From the NCBI GenBank assembly GCA_038093515.1, contig JBBPSI010000029.1:117544-181543 (forward strand): DNA of 64,000 nucleotides, read 5' to 3'. The DNA is from Butyriboletus loyo (Eukaryota; Basidiomycota; Agaricomycetes; Boletales; Boletaceae). The notes beneath the pieces were generated by a model, which searched no databases, was not told the origin of the DNA, and saw only the letters and a list, made by a program, of their open reading frames with translations. Below, piece by piece: positions 11,577 to 24,700 of the stretch; position 1 is the stretch's first letter; each line of letters starts with the position of its first letter. A program made the translations under genes and the position numbers.

Positions 11577-13866
11577 ATGTCAGACCATGGTGAAACCACG
11601 TCGTCGAGCGCAGCTTTGGGACCAGCAAGTTCAGAGACAGAACCGCTCCTCCAGTCGCAGTCACGCTTTATAACCCAGGTGCCTGCAGAGCGTCGGGAGG
11701 AAGTCGAGAATGGTTCGTGAAAGGGCATCTTCATTGACGACCTGCTCATTCCTTCCAGTAAACCCTGGCCCGCTCATTGACGATGTACCTGACAACAAAC
11801 GTCGGCTGGGTGGGTTTAATAAGAAGCTGATATGCACGACGAGTTCTAATGGCTATCCTTCTAGGGCTACCCAGTGCCATATTCCTCATCTTCAACAGAG
11901 TGATCGGAACTGGGTATGCTTCTCTCGCTTTGGGCGGGAGATACGCTGACTGTATCTTAGGGTCTTTGCAGCACCAAGTATCATTCTTAATTCGTCGGGA
12001 AGCGTCGGTATGACCTTTGTTATGTGGATTCTCGGCGCGTTGGTTGCCGCTGCAGGGACTGCAGTCTACGTTGAATTCGGGACAGTAAGATGCCATCTAC
12101 GCTTCCTTGCCACAGTTCCCCCCACACTACTGCTATAGGGTCTCCCCCGCAGTGGTGGCGAAAAAACATATATGGAATATATCTTTCGACGCCCTGCATT
12201 CATGACCACTTGCGTTTACGCAGTGTATGGTGTCTTCGTAGTGAGTGTCTTTCCCATTTTGTCCAGTTGCATTCTTTCGTTACCTTGGTCTGTGTTCAAC
12301 TCAGGGTTGGATGTCCGCCACGAGCGTGGCTTTTGGAGAATGTAAGCATTCAATTCGGTGTGGCCACGGAATTACCGATATATCCATTTCAGATGCACTC
12401 CATGCCTTGGGTCACGAGCGGACACCGACGAACGTTCGCATCGTGGCATTCCTCTGCGCGACGTTCTGTCTCATCGTGCACGGCGCGTTCCTTAACTTTG
12501 GTGTAAGACTTCAGAATGCGCTCGGTGCATTCAAATTGGTTGTCTTGATCCTGATGGGTGGGTCTGGCTTGTTGAGCCTGATGGGTGTGCCTGGGTTCGC
12601 AGTCGGAGAGGAATACAATCAGCCGAATAACTACACATGGCAGACGTTTTGGGAAGGCTCCAGCTTGGGAGCCAACGCGTTTGTCATTGGAATGTACAAT
12701 GTCATCTGGTGGGTAGTTCAATGTTGACTCTGGGCAGACGTCATCGCTGAATCATTGTACTAGGTCCTATATTGGATATTCGAACGCCAACTATGCCTTG
12801 TCTGAAGTACGCGACCCGGTCAGGACGATCAAGCTCGCCGCACCGCTGGCTATGTGCTTCGTAGCATTTGTGTATATTTCCGTGAACGTGGCGTACTTTG
12901 CGGTGGTGTCCAAGGCGGATATGCTTAATGGGGGTACCATCCCTGCGTAAGAGAGTTTCTCAAGACTTCACTCCACGTAACTAATGTCCATCAGCACCTT
13001 GTTCTTCCGGAATCTCTATGGTCCTGCAACAGAAAGGGTGAGGGTAGATCGGTTTTATGCTGATGTCTGAGCTTAAACGACCATAGGCACTCAGTGTCGT
13101 AATCTGCCTTTCCATGCTCGGGAATCTTCTTTCGATTTTGTTCACCCAAGGCAGAGGTATGAGATCTCTGATCTACGCATGAGCTAGACGTCTCACATGG
13201 ATGATAGTCGTCCAAGAATTGGGACGTGAAGGAGTCCTCCCATATTCTTCGTTCTTTGCGAGCAACAAGCCGTTCGGTGCACCGCTTCCTGGACTTTTTG
13301 CACAATACCTGATTTCAGTTCTGCTTATGATGTTGGCACCACCAGGGGATGCCTATCTGTTCATCATCAACTGTAAGTGCTTGTCACCAGCTTGTTAATT
13401 ATCGCTCTGATCATTGATCGCTAGATGCCTCATACCCACTTGCATTGTTTAACCTCCTTATCTCTGGGGGGTTACTGTTGTTGTATACTGATGCTTTCAA
13501 GTCATACAATTGGGACCCTCCATTCCGAGCGTACAAGTTTGCAGTTGTGTTCTTCTTCCTTTCCAACGTCTTCCTGGCTGTGGTTCCGATGGTACCGCCA
13601 TCCGCTGGTTACGAACCGTACGAACATCTCCCATACTATGTGAGTTTGGTCGGTCGTTCAGTACAAAGAGATGAACTGATGCACTCCAGTCGCATGTTGT
13701 GATCGCGCTCCTCGTCGGACTGCTGGGTGTGGTTTATTGGTTTATCTTTTTCCGGTGGATACCCGCAAGGAATGGATACAGTCTCAAGCAGGTGACAGTC
13801 ATCCAGGATGATGGTGTTCCTCGAAGTGTTTTCAAAAAGATACCCATGGAAATGGAGCGGGATTAG
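11577..13866 (+). CDS. APC-family amino-acid permease, MUP1 (methionine permease)-like
   Basis: Thirteen exons: 11577-11712, 11759-11809, 11865-11913, 11961-12084, 12139-12240, 12305-12341, 12393-12708, 12764-12946, 12995-13037, 13087-13156, 13208-13372, 13425-13639, 13690-13866; 555 aa with phase kept. The hydrophilic N-terminus ends in DDVPDNKRRLGLPSAIFLIFN, then NRVIGTGVFAAPS, the unwound glycine-rich segment of APC transporters, and GLPRSGGEKTYMEYIFRRP, the conserved loop of the MUP1/LAT branch. About 12 membrane segments follow. Likely a plasma-membrane methionine or neutral amino-acid importer. The Met at 11577 was chosen because it opens an exon that splices in frame to the conserved core. 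A broken duplicate sits 0.3 kb upstream. Confidence 0.85.
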
Positions 13867-14213
13867 ATGTTGCCCACACTATGAGAGTCATAAATTTAGA
13901 GACATGTCACTCTCAATACATAACAGATTTTTATTGTTCGCGACGATTTAGATGCCTGCACTTGTGACCACTGCCTGAACCTCGATGAGTATGTACCAGG
14001 CGCTGACGGTGGACCCTAAATATCCTGTGTGATGGTATGAGTTCCGAAGTCCGACTGTGTGGACTGATCCGAAGTGCGTGACCGCGTTTTCTGCTCAAGT
14101 TTCGATATACAGCTGTCCATACAGGATTGGTCGTCTCAGGCCTCAAATAATGCAATAGCACGCCAGCCTCGACTTCTTCAACCACCACCAGCTCTCTTCC
14201 CTGCCCCGCAGCC
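13867..14213. other. intergenic: permease 3' flank and carrier promoter
   Basis: No gene seen. The first part resembles the flank after the pseudogene (11237-11340), showing that the permease duplication included 3' flank. Confidence 0.5.
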
Positions 14214-15394
14214 ATGACCGACGACGTACACCCCGTCTCACCCGCTGTGCGTGCGGTCAAGGACATCACTTTTGGGAGTGTGCGTATTCACGTATTCGAA
14301 AAGCCGACGACCGTAACAAGCACATAGATTGCAGGAATGACCTCCAAGGTGCTCGAACACCCGTTTGATCTCACCAAAGTCAGGCTCCAGTCTCAAGTGC
14401 TGGACGCTACCGCAAGGTTCAACGGACCGATAGACTGTCTCGTCCGAACTTTTAAAAACGAAGGTGTACGGGGACTCTATCGTGTGCGTCGCGCGTTTCA
14501 TGTGTGCGCTCCCATGTGGCCTAACGGACTCTGCAAAAGGGGTTACCCGCACCAATTGTGGGTGCCATGGTCGAGAATGCGTCCCTCTTCGTGTCGTATA
14601 GCCAGCTACAGCATGCCATACGATGGGTCACTGGCCATCCGCCTTCCCAAGATCTTACGATTTCTCAGCTCGCCATCGCCGGCGCTGGAGCTGGCGTAGT
14701 CACGAGCTTCGTCCTGTACGTCCATGACCCTCTCGGTGACAGCAAGTTTCATTTTCGTTGAACGTGTCGCTTTAGGACCCCTGTAGAGCTCGTCAAATGT
14801 AAGATGCAAGTTCAAATGCTTGCTGTAGACGTCTCTGGGGCATCTGTCCAATCATCCCCTTCTGGAGCACCCGCCGCTGCTCTGGGGCTGACATCCATCA
14901 AACCCCAAGCACTTCCCGGTCCCATCGCTGTTCTCACGTCCGTCATTCGCAACGATGGTTTTCGCGGGCTTTGGCTCGGTCAAACGGGGACCCTCATCCG
15001 AGAAACAGGGGGTGGTGCCGCCTGGTTCACATGCAAAGAATTCGTGGGGACGCAGCTCATCCAACGACGGGCGAAACTCACGGGCACGCCTCTCTCCCGA
15101 AAGGACATTCTCCCGTGGGAGTCCGCCGTCTCTGGCGCATGCGCCGGGGCCATATTCAACTTTTCGCTCTTCCCGGCGGACACGATCAAGAGTACGATGC
15201 AGACGGAGGAAGAGCTACGGCCTCGTGGCAAGGGCGCTGCTCCGTCCACGTTTTTGGGTACGGCCAAGGCGTTGTATAAGGCTCAGGGGATACGTGGGTT
15301 TTATGCGGGGTGTGGGATCACTGTGGCGAGGTCCATACCGAGCAGTGCGATCATCTTTTTGATATATGATGGATTAAGCAAGCGGTTTCCGTAG
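14214..15394 (+). CDS. ORT1: mitochondrial ornithine carrier (ORT1/ARG11 type)
   Basis: Exons 14214-14279, 14328-14483, 14540-14715, 14776-15394; 338 aa. Three mitochondrial-carrier repeats are visible from their PX[D/E]XX[K/R] motifs: HPFDLTKVRLQ, TPVELVKCKMQ and FPADTIKSTMQ. GAMVENASLFVSY and the TPVELVK form are characteristic of ornithine/basic amino-acid carriers. It should exchange ornithine across the inner membrane, linking mitochondrial ornithine synthesis with cytosolic arginine synthesis. The loop after the second motif is enlarged by a Ser/Ala/Pro-rich insert. The next gene, 208 bp downstream on the same strand, is also mitochondrial. Assignment to ornithine rather than another basic amino acid is by motif similarity. 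Confidence 0.82.
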
Positions 15395-15602
15395 AGGCCA
15401 GACATTAGAAGAACGGATAGAGCATTTGTAACGTTGCATAACACTTTGATCGACCTACCTTGCAAACAGACAAGTATACATAGTACTTGCTCGTACACCC
15501 TACACCATTGCACCGAAAAGATTTAGATATTTGTAAATTAGAGACAGGGGCATTTTCTGTTTTAGGATAATAAACATAGCAAGGAAAAATCTGCTTGCAG
15601 AC

Positions 15603-16529
15603 ATGTCATTCTCTCTCCTTCGACGGTTGGCGCCTCAAACTGGCACGAGGTTGTCTCGGTTGTCTGCCAACATTGACTCTAGCCATGTTCCTCTCCACCT
15701 CAACGCCGCCCGTCGTTTGCCAGTATCACGCACGTACGCTTCCAAGGCAAAAGCCAAGTCTACCGCATCGTTCGTTCCGGGTTCCAAACAGCTGTTCGAG
15801 TCGGAGGAGGCGCGGGCAGAGTACGCCCAGGCCGAGTCCAAGATGGCCACCGTCGTCGACTGGTTCCGCAAAGAAGTCGCTGCGTTCGAGACACGCGCCA
15901 GCGGGCGTGTCACGCCTGCCCTACTCTCCCCGGTCCGCGTTGAAAAGCGGCGCGGTCAGATGATCAAACTCGAGGAGGTGGCGACCGTTGGTATCAAGGA
16001 CGGGTCTATGTTGATCGTGACCGTGTTTGACGAACAAGTTCGTAGCGGGCCCCGTTCTCACTCACTCTTTTTTTTTTAGTTGCTCACGGGTGTCTAGTAG
16101 AATATGAAGGCGGTCGAGCAGGGAATTTATGCTGCGAAACTACCAAACATCGTCCCTCAACGGCTGGATTCACGGACGCTCAGGATACCGATACCCAAGT
16201 GGGTTATAGTTCGGTTGTATTCCATGCTACCGCTGACGCCTGCTTGTGGATAGGCCGACGGTCGAGGCTCGGAATGCGTTTGTTTCTACTGCCACTCGAA
16301 TGGCAGAAGACGTGCGTGTTCAAATCCGCAAGCACCACCAGACCAGTGTAAAAAAGGGCAAGTACGAGAAGCACTCGGTGGAACTCGAAGAGGTGCGTTG
16401 ACCTGTATCGTGACCAGTGTTGGGGAATCACGCCGGGTTTGTGTATAGTTTCAGAGATTATCCGACAAGCACGTTGCCGAGGTCGACAAGATCGTCGCGC
16501 AGATGAAAAAGACGACTGGGAGCAAGTAG
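15603..16529 (+). CDS. RRF1: mitochondrial ribosome recycling factor
   Basis: Exons 15603-16037, 16101-16198, 16254-16392, 16449-16529; 250 aa. The first 50 residues are rich in Arg, Ser and Leu and lack acidic residues, a typical mitochondrial presequence. The RRF fold follows: FRKEVAAFETRASGRVTPALL, LEEVATVGIKDGSMLIV, LRIPIPKPTVEAR and VRVQIRKHHQ, ending in the long helix FQRLSDKHVAEVDKI. With EF-G2 it splits mitochondrial post-termination ribosomes. The start of the last exon was placed at TTT (16449), keeping the FQ residues found in the family; the nearby AG 6 nt downstream is an alternative acceptor. Confidence 0.88.
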
Positions 16530-17241
16530 ATGGCCATTCTGTGCAGGGCCGCCGGTGCTAGTGGACAAGCGCAGTCCAGAGTCGTTCGTTTGTATTCGTA
16601 CCGTATAGTTCCCACTTTGCTCGCCGTGATCGCACTCTCGCGTTGGCACGTGACCATAATTGAATTCGGGTACTACTTTGGACTAGCTGGAAGTTCGCTG
16701 CGACTCGGTGCTGACAGAGGCTGCCTTTCCCAAGACATTCCTTTCTCCACACAAGTCATAGTAGACTGGATATTGGTACTGAGAGAATGTGGAGCATGAC
16801 AACATCATGTGGAGTCTGAGTTGAATGGAAGCATTTCATTGCTGAGAACCAATACAGTGACTCGTTTTACTGTCAGCCTTTCGACTAGCTGTTTGCTACA
16901 GTCAGTCACGGTGCTGAGGATGACTGCAGACGGTCGACCTGGGTACGGGCTCTGGCTACGAGGCACTGAATCATGATGCGCCTCTTCCGTGACCCTGTTG
17001 TTTGTCAGTTAAACAAAAGGCAGTGAGTCACTGCCAGAGTTTCACAGATTAATATCTGGTCTATCGATATGAAAGTTTCCCCTTCCAAGTTTCTCCCCAG
17101 AAGGTGCCATCTCTCATATTGGTGTCCTCCTCGACTCACACTGACTATGATATGGGAAGAGCACGGGTATCTGGTGCCTATCGACCGAAGCAACAGCTTC
17201 CACTGTCGAACTCACGAATACATCATTGTACTTTCTGAGTC
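16530..17241. other. intergenic: RRF 3' flank and NLR copy 2 promoter
   Basis: About 0.7 kb without a supported gene. The bases directly before the NLR start do not resemble those before copy 1. Confidence 0.5.
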
Positions 17242-20200
17242 ATGTTCAACAACTCATCCCACATCGATGCCAGTCATTCCACCTTCAGCGAAGTCCATCG
17301 AGACCAGTATTACGATGCGCGGTCCACCGTGACAGTGCAAGGCAATCAAACGATCAATACTGTCATCCATGGAAATCAGATCCTTCAAGATTCCCATTCA
17401 AGTGAGCGATCGCGATTCCAGTCGTCTTGACGTTCGTAGACGCAGCCATCACCCGCAGACCGCATCGAAGCACTCCAGAAAGCGAGTGCGCCAAGTGCCG
17501 CCCATGATTCCGCACAGCGGTATCCGGCGCCGAAGTGTATCGAAGGAACACGCGTCGAGTTACTCGCTCGCATAACCTCGTGGGTAGACGAACCGGACCA
17601 AAAACCTATATGTTGGTTGAATGGCCAGCCTGGTTCGGGCAAGTCGGCGGTGTCGCAGACCATCGCAGAGAATTATGCGAGCCAAAAACGTTTAGCTGCT
17701 AGCTTCTTCTTTTCACGGAGAGATCTTGAGCGACATACCACACAGCACGTTGTCCCGACGCTGACGACCCAACTGTTCGCTTCCCTACCGTCTATCCGTC
17801 CTGCCATCGTCGCAGCCCTGGAAAACGACTACATGATTCCGATGAAGGTCCTCCGAGAGCAGATGGAGAAGTTACTACTTGAACCTTTGTCCACTGCGAC
17901 AGAGACACCTAATGCACCGCTTCTTATCATTGTCGATGCCCTTGACGAGTGCGACGACGAGAGTCTCGTTTCGGAGCTTGTGGCGCTTTTGGCACTTCTT
18001 CCTCCCAAGACCCCACTCCCGCTGCGACTGTTAATCACGAGCAGATCAGAGCCTTGGCTCGAGTCACGCTTCCAACGGCCAGACATATCTGCCCTCACAC
18101 TGCCTCTCGAGATCCAGACTTTCAGCGCAGAGGCTGACATTCGCTCGTTCCTACGCTATGCGTTGGACGACACGTATGACCAGCATCTCCAGGTCATGGA
18201 AGACGTTCCTCGACCGTGGCCATCGTCAAACGAGCTCGAACGACTTGTAAACAAGGCTGGTGGATTGTTCATCTTTGCCTTCACGGTCATCAAATTCGTC
18301 GGAGCGAAGACGCACAATCCTATTTTACGTCTGCAAGCCATTCTCGAGGACACAGCCTTTTTATCTGCGGACTCTGCATATGCTGACCTCGACTCGCTGT
18401 ATCGGGATGCGATTTCCGCCTTTCCTGATCCAGACGTTGCTCGTCTCGTGCTCGGCCTTGTTTATTGTATGACTGTTCCTATGTCTGTGTCCGGGCTGCA
18501 TAAACTGCTGCGACGACCCGACGTCGACGTCAGGCTCGTCGTCCCCACCCTCAGTTCAGTTCTCCTCGCATCAGAAGACGGTAAACAGTCCATTCAATTC
18601 TACCACGCGTCCTTTCGCGATTTCTTGATCAATCCTCAACGATCACGAAAACATACGATCAACCCTGATGTTTACCATGGACTCATGGCGCAGCTGTGCT
18701 TCGAGACGATGTCGAATTCGTTGAAACGTGACATGTGTGGGATTGGGGATCCCGCTAGGGCGAACAACGAAGTTCCGGATCTCGTTGAACGTAGGCAGGC
18801 AGCGTTCGACGAAGCTCTTTTGTACGCCTGTCGCTACTGGTCCCGTCATCTGGCGCAGCTCCCGAATGACGGGTCCTCCAACGGGGCGCTATTAAGTGCG
18901 CTGGAAAGGTTTAGCAACACTGTGTTGCTATGCTGGGTGGAGGCACTCAGTATCTTTGGCGAACTCGAGAGTGCTGTGGTGATGCTCCGCGAGGGTATTA
19001 GGTGGCTGAAGGTTTGTCTACCCTTCGTACTGTTGAGCCCGAGCTGAGGATGCCCTACAGACGTTGCACGAGGTCCCCGAGGATACAATCATGCTATTTC
19101 AAAGCGCTGAACGTCTTGTAGTACTTTGCATGGACCCTATCTCCCAGTGTGCGTTGCACGCCTATCTCACGGCGATCTACATTATTCCCGCGAACGGTAT
19201 CATCCACAAGACATTCAAGCACCAATCGTACGGGACACTGATCATGCAACCGCATATTGGTGATCATCTTGCGATCCTTCGGAGAGGCATCAATCTTCAT
19301 AATCCTATCCATTCCGTCGCCTTCTCCCCAAACAGCGACTTGATCGCTACTGCCGGCGCGAAGCAGGGCGTTCAAGTGTGGAATGCGATCACTGGCGGAA
19401 ACGTCGCGCGTCTTGGAGATCATTCATCAACATCACTTTTCGTCCGTTTCTCTCCCTCTGGCGCCTTCTTGGCGGCTGCGTTCGAAGGCGGTACTGTCAC
19501 AGTATGGGACCCAAAGGTTGGCCGGGAACACCTAAAGCATGAGGATTGCCACACCGAACCAATTACGTGTATCGAGTTCTCGAAAGACAGCGCCTTGCTG
19601 GCCTCTGGCTCGCGCGACCATGCGATCCAGGTGTGGTCGGTGGAGACGGCACAGCCGTTGTACCGTCTAGCTGCGCACGAAGGACCAGTGACCTCGTTGG
19701 CGTTCTCCAGCGATTCGTTGCGGTTATTCTCGGGGTCGGAAGACAACTTGATCATCATCTGGGACATGTCGTCTGGGAAGTTGGTTCGGGGGATGATGGG
19801 ACATCGCAAGTCGGTGAACTGTATTGCCGTTTCTCAAGATGGGAGCATCCTCGCGTCAGGTTCGGAGGACAAGACCGTCAAGATCTGGGGTACCGACTCC
19901 GGGAAATGCACGCAAACGTTCTCGAAAGGATATCACAGTGGGATACGATCCGTCCACTTCTTTGACGAAGACAGGCGTGTCGTTGCAGCCGGCGACGACG
20001 CGATTATATCTTGGGACGTCGCCTCACGTAATGCGTCGGAAACTGTTTGGGTTGTGGGACAGCTTGTGAAGACGTTGATGCAAAGAGTCCCTGCTTGGGA
20101 GATAAAGGTATTAGGGTGGGGAGTGCCCCAGTCCGCCTTCAGGCACATATCACATTACATGTTCGATGACACTGCTCCTGAGCACGTTACCGTCGCGTAT

Positions 20201-21523
20201 GCGCCCCAGTCACCGTCATTCGTGTTTGCGCACAAAGGCTACCTATACTCTGGATCGTTGTCCACCCCGGCGAATAATCCACCTCTGCGGAACAAAGGCA
20301 CCGTGACTACAGTTTCGATATCGTCAGACGGTTTGTGGGCTGCGACAGGGGACTCTGTGGGTTCACTCGAGATCATTGATCTCACTGTAAAGGGGAGAAC
20401 ATGGGATGGGTTAGAGAAGTCTGCGAAATCGGACCCGCTCGGCCACATTAGGAACGTCGTGCCCTCGCCCGATGGTGGATGTTTCATTCTTCACTGCTTA
20501 TTCCACTGGTACTTGGTCGACGCAGATTATCACTTTGTCAAGAAGATCGACCTTGGAGCAATGGAGTCGATACAAGACAGTGACGACGTCCGGTTCAAGT
20601 TTTCCGCCGACGGGAGCATATTTTTCTGTGTCGTCTCGGACATCCTCTTTGACGAAAGGAGCACCGTCCGTGTCTTTGATCCCAAGACGGGTGAGCAGCG
20701 TGCCCAGTTCACGGGACTGAAAAATGTCCATTCGTTCGTCGCATCCGCCGATGGCGCGTGGATCGCATGCGGGCGCGGACTCGGCCAAGTGGAGATAATG
20801 AGGGTAGAAAGCAGAGAACGAACGATCATAGGCCCGGTGGACAACGGCTCGCCAATCAAATCGCTCATTTTCTCCGACGATGCGCAGAAACTCGTGGGCG
20901 GCTCCGATAAGGGTGTCGTCCGCGTTTGGGATCGTGCGAGCGGGGAATGCGAGGCCACGCTCGAAGGGTCCACCTCGACGGTCACGGCGCTTGCGTACGC
21001 GGGCACACCTGGCGGAGCGAGGATCGTGATCGGACGAGAGGACGGGTCGCTCTGTTTGTGGTCCCCTTTGACGTCCGCGTCGCATCACATCGTCTGCAGC
21101 GGAGACGCGACGGTCAAGAACGTGGACTTTGTCCGGTTCTCGGACGATCGGACGAGGGTCGTGTCTAGGGGCGAGGACGGGACTGCGTCTACCTGGAGCA
21201 TCCCGTTCGACGCAGACGACATGGAGATGAAGCGGTGTACGCTTTGCACGCGTCAAGATTCAGAGGGCGTTGAATCACGCGTCGCCGTGTCGCTTCCCCA
21301 CCTGCTCTCACGCTCCGATCCTGAAGACACCGTCGACGGCCTGTTCCACACGGCGTATCGGGTCCGAAAGGATGGGTGGCTCGTCGAGGGTGACCGGCGG
21401 GTGATATGGCTTCCACCGTTTATGCGTCCGCGTGGCAAGGACACGTTCTACGCGTATGAGAACGGAACGGTAGCGCTCCTCACACCCTCTTCGGTATGGC
21501 TCTTCCTGAGACACGTAAACTGA
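17242..21523 (+). CDS. NACHT-WD40 NLR-type receptor, copy 2
   Basis: Exons 17242-17401, 17459-19011, 19061-21523; 1391 aa. Residues 1-53 form a short motif (FNNSSHIDASHSTFSEVHRD, then QGNQTIN and HGNQI) shared with copy 1. The linker SAPSAAHDSAQRYPAPKC leads into NACHT: Walker A GQPGSGKS at about 109-116, Walker B LIIVDALDECDD at about 208-217, and ITSRSEPW as the sensor segment. From about residue 650 a run of WD40 repeats (HSVAFSPNSDLIATAG, LLASGSRDHAIQVW, LVGGSDKGVVRVW) fills the rest. Such STAND proteins sense ligands through the repeats and signal after oligomerising. The gene is inverted relative to copy 1 and ends 180 bp from the end of the convergent TPR-CHAT gene. No lesions seen. 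Confidence 0.87.
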
Positions 21524-21703
21524 GTCTCGGAACTGGGTACTGGAGTGTACGTATGTGATTGTAATCGTGAGGTGATGGATATACATGGCGTATGAACTAA
21601 ACTATAATACAGTGCAACGAGTACGTAGACGAGATCGAGCAGGTCCATCGTGATGTATCCGTATCAGTGACGAGACATACATGGATCACACCACAGCGAA
21701 CGG

Positions 21704-24700
21704 TCAGAGGCCCACGTGGATAAATGGAAGCCACTCGACGAATGACGCCCCGTTATCACGTAGATGTCCGACAGCATCATGCAGCGCTCGTGCGGCCTCC
21801 CGTTCATCCGGCCTTGTACCGTTCCGAAAGAGGTGCTCGTACACGTCGCTCGCCACGAGCGGTGCAAGCCTATCGCTGATCGACCACATCGTACCAACCA
21901 CTCCCCCGTAACCCGCAAACAGCATTCCCGCAGCGATGTGAAGGGCCTCATCGGAGAGATCCTTGTCACCCATCGCCGTCTCACACGCGGAAAGAAACGC
22001 GAACCCACCATGGGGACGTGACAGCGCAATGATGTCAGACAATTTCAAGCGGCGTTTGTTGGCGAGACAGAGTCCACTGTCGATCGGGTTTGCGTCATCT
22101 TGGGTTCCGTGGCATGCAAAATGAACCCAGTCCGACTCCTTCAGCAGGGATAACACTTCCTCGACCGTTCCCAACGAGGAGTCCAGGAGGGTGGTTCGTG
22201 TGAATGGCGAGCTCTGGAGTACAGCCCTGATACATTTCAACTCGGTGGGCACACCTGGGAGTTGGAGTAGGCCATCTGAGGGTGGCTGACGGACAGTAAG
22301 AAGGCGGAGGTGGTCGCTAGATGCAGCATTGGTTTTGGGTGACGGGGAAAGAATGCTGAGAGTAGGGATGTACGACGAGATGACGAAATCGAACACTTTG
22401 TGTCCAGGGTCCGAATACTGAGTGCCATAAAGACCAGCGGCATGGATAGGAAGAAATGTGAAAGGGCCAGTCGGACACCAAAAAATGCGCGACAAATCCC
22501 CGGGACTCTGCTCGGAAGACGGAGGTGAAGAAATCAGCTATGAATTAAATTAAATGACATCACGTACTGAGAAAGCCAGGACATCCAGGACTGGTTTGAC
22601 AACGTTCTTCCACAAGACGGATAAGACAAACACCCAGCTAACACCCCTCTGTAGATCAGGTTCCCCCACCCTTTCTTCACATGGTATGCCGCGAGCGCGA
22701 GAAAGCAAGGTCTTCAGGGCTTTGTGAAGACCCTCGGATCGCTCGAGAGTGAAATTGAGAATTGGGACATGAATGACATCTTCCGCGTCGGCCAGTACTA
22801 CCAACGCGTCGCAGCGGCTCCGTGCAGCATTGAGTATCACGACAGGTCCAGAATGTGCTGAAGCACGGAGCTGAGAGAACTCTTTGCGGAGGAGGAATCG
22901 CTCGAAGCCAGGCAATTTCCGAATGTCCTTTAGTAGTGTATCTCGCGCGATCGCAAGCGCACGGTGTCTGTCAGCTTGTTGTTCCAAAGGCACTGTCACA
23001 CGATACTCTGCACTTTCAGTCTGCTCCGATAGTGAGGACAATGATTGTTCATGAATAGCGCCATAATGCTCTAATGCGGCTGACAGATGGCGCAATCTGC
23101 GGGCAAGTTCTGGGTGAACGGACGACAACTCAGCATGGGAGCTGCGAAGCTGGAACAGTTCTCCCCAAACGATGGAGCGTCCTTGCTCGAGCCATTCCAC
23201 TGCAGTTTCCGGGAGTCCCGAGTCAAGAGCTGCTGCTGCTGCTTCCCTGACCACATCAGCACCTCGGGTGAGTTCACGGTAACGGATAGTAAGAGGTAGG
23301 CCTATCCATGCGAGTTGAGGGAGGAGACCAATGGCAACGGAATACGCATGAAGGAGTGAGTGATGCTCTGAAGCACGAGCACACTCGATCCAACCCCGGG
23401 ACGCATAAAATCGAGTGATGGTAGGGCCTGTGGAGGCACGGGCAGCACGTGAGTATAATGAAGTCGCTTGCTCGACGTCATGTAGCTCCCCGAGGCGCGA
23501 AAAACGTGCGAAGAAACAGTGACCAAGGTTGCTTAGATATAGAGGTTTGTCAGGGTGACAATCAGGGGTGAGGTCAATAGCATCCCTGTAACTCGAAATT
23601 GCGTGCGCGAGGTCGCGCAGCTCCCCGAGGCGCCGGAAACGAGCTCTGAAGCAGTTACCGAGGTTGCATTGATATGCGGGTTTGTCGGGGTGACCATCAG
23701 GAGTGAGGTCAATAGAATCCCCGAGCCTCGAAATCGCCTGTTCGAAGTCAGGCTGCTCCCCGAGGAACTCAAAACGATTTCTGAAGCAGTTACCGAGGTT
23801 GTTTAGATGGCCGGGCTTGCCAGTGTGACCATCAGGCGTGAGGTCAACAGCTTCGCTGTATTTCGAAATTGCTTGCTCGAGGTCACGCTGATCCCCAAAG
23901 TGCTCGAAACGAATGGTGAAGCAATTGCCGAGATTGCTTAGATATCGAGGTTGGTCAGGGTGGCCATCGGGGGTAAGATCAATTGCATCCCTGACCCTTG
24001 AAATTGCTTGCTCGAGGTCACGCTGCTCCCCAAGGCGCTCACAACGAACTCTGAGGCAGTGACCGAGGTCGCTCAGACAAATGGGTTTGTCGAGGTGACG
24101 ATCAGGGGTAAGGCCGACAGCATCCCTGAGCCTCGAAATTGCTTGCTCAAGGTCACGCAGCTCCCCGAAGCGCTCGAAACGAGTGCAGAAGCGGTTACCA
24201 AGACTGTGTAGATGGCGAGGTTTGTTAGGGTGACGATCAGGGGTGAGGTCAATAGCTTGTCTGAGCCTCGAAATTGCTTGTTCGAGGTCATGCTGCTCCC
24301 CGAGGCGCTCGAAACGAGCTCCGAAGCAGCAACTAAGGTTGTGTAGATAGCCGGGTTTGTCCGCGTGATGATCAGGGATAAGGTCCACGGCTTCCCTGAG
24401 CCTCGAAAATGCTTGCTTGAGGTCGTACAGCTCCCCAAGGCGCTTGAAACGAATCAGGAAGTAACCGCCGAGGTTGTTTAGATAGGTGGGCCTGCTAGGG
24501 TGACCATCAGGGGTGAGGTCAACAGATTGTCTGAGGGTCGAAATCGCTTGCTCGAGGTCACGCTGATCCCCAAAGTGCTTGAAACGAGCTCCCAAGCAGT
24601 CAGCGAGATTGTTTAAATGGCTTGGTTTGTCAAAATGACGATCAGGGGTAAGCTGAACAGCATCCCCGAACCTTGAAAGTGCTTGCTCGAGGTCATGCTG

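Noticed and set aside
20498..21256. 252-codon minus-strand frame opposite the WD40 region
   Set aside because: Antisense shadow of the long WD40 exon with Arg/Asp-rich composition and no motif.
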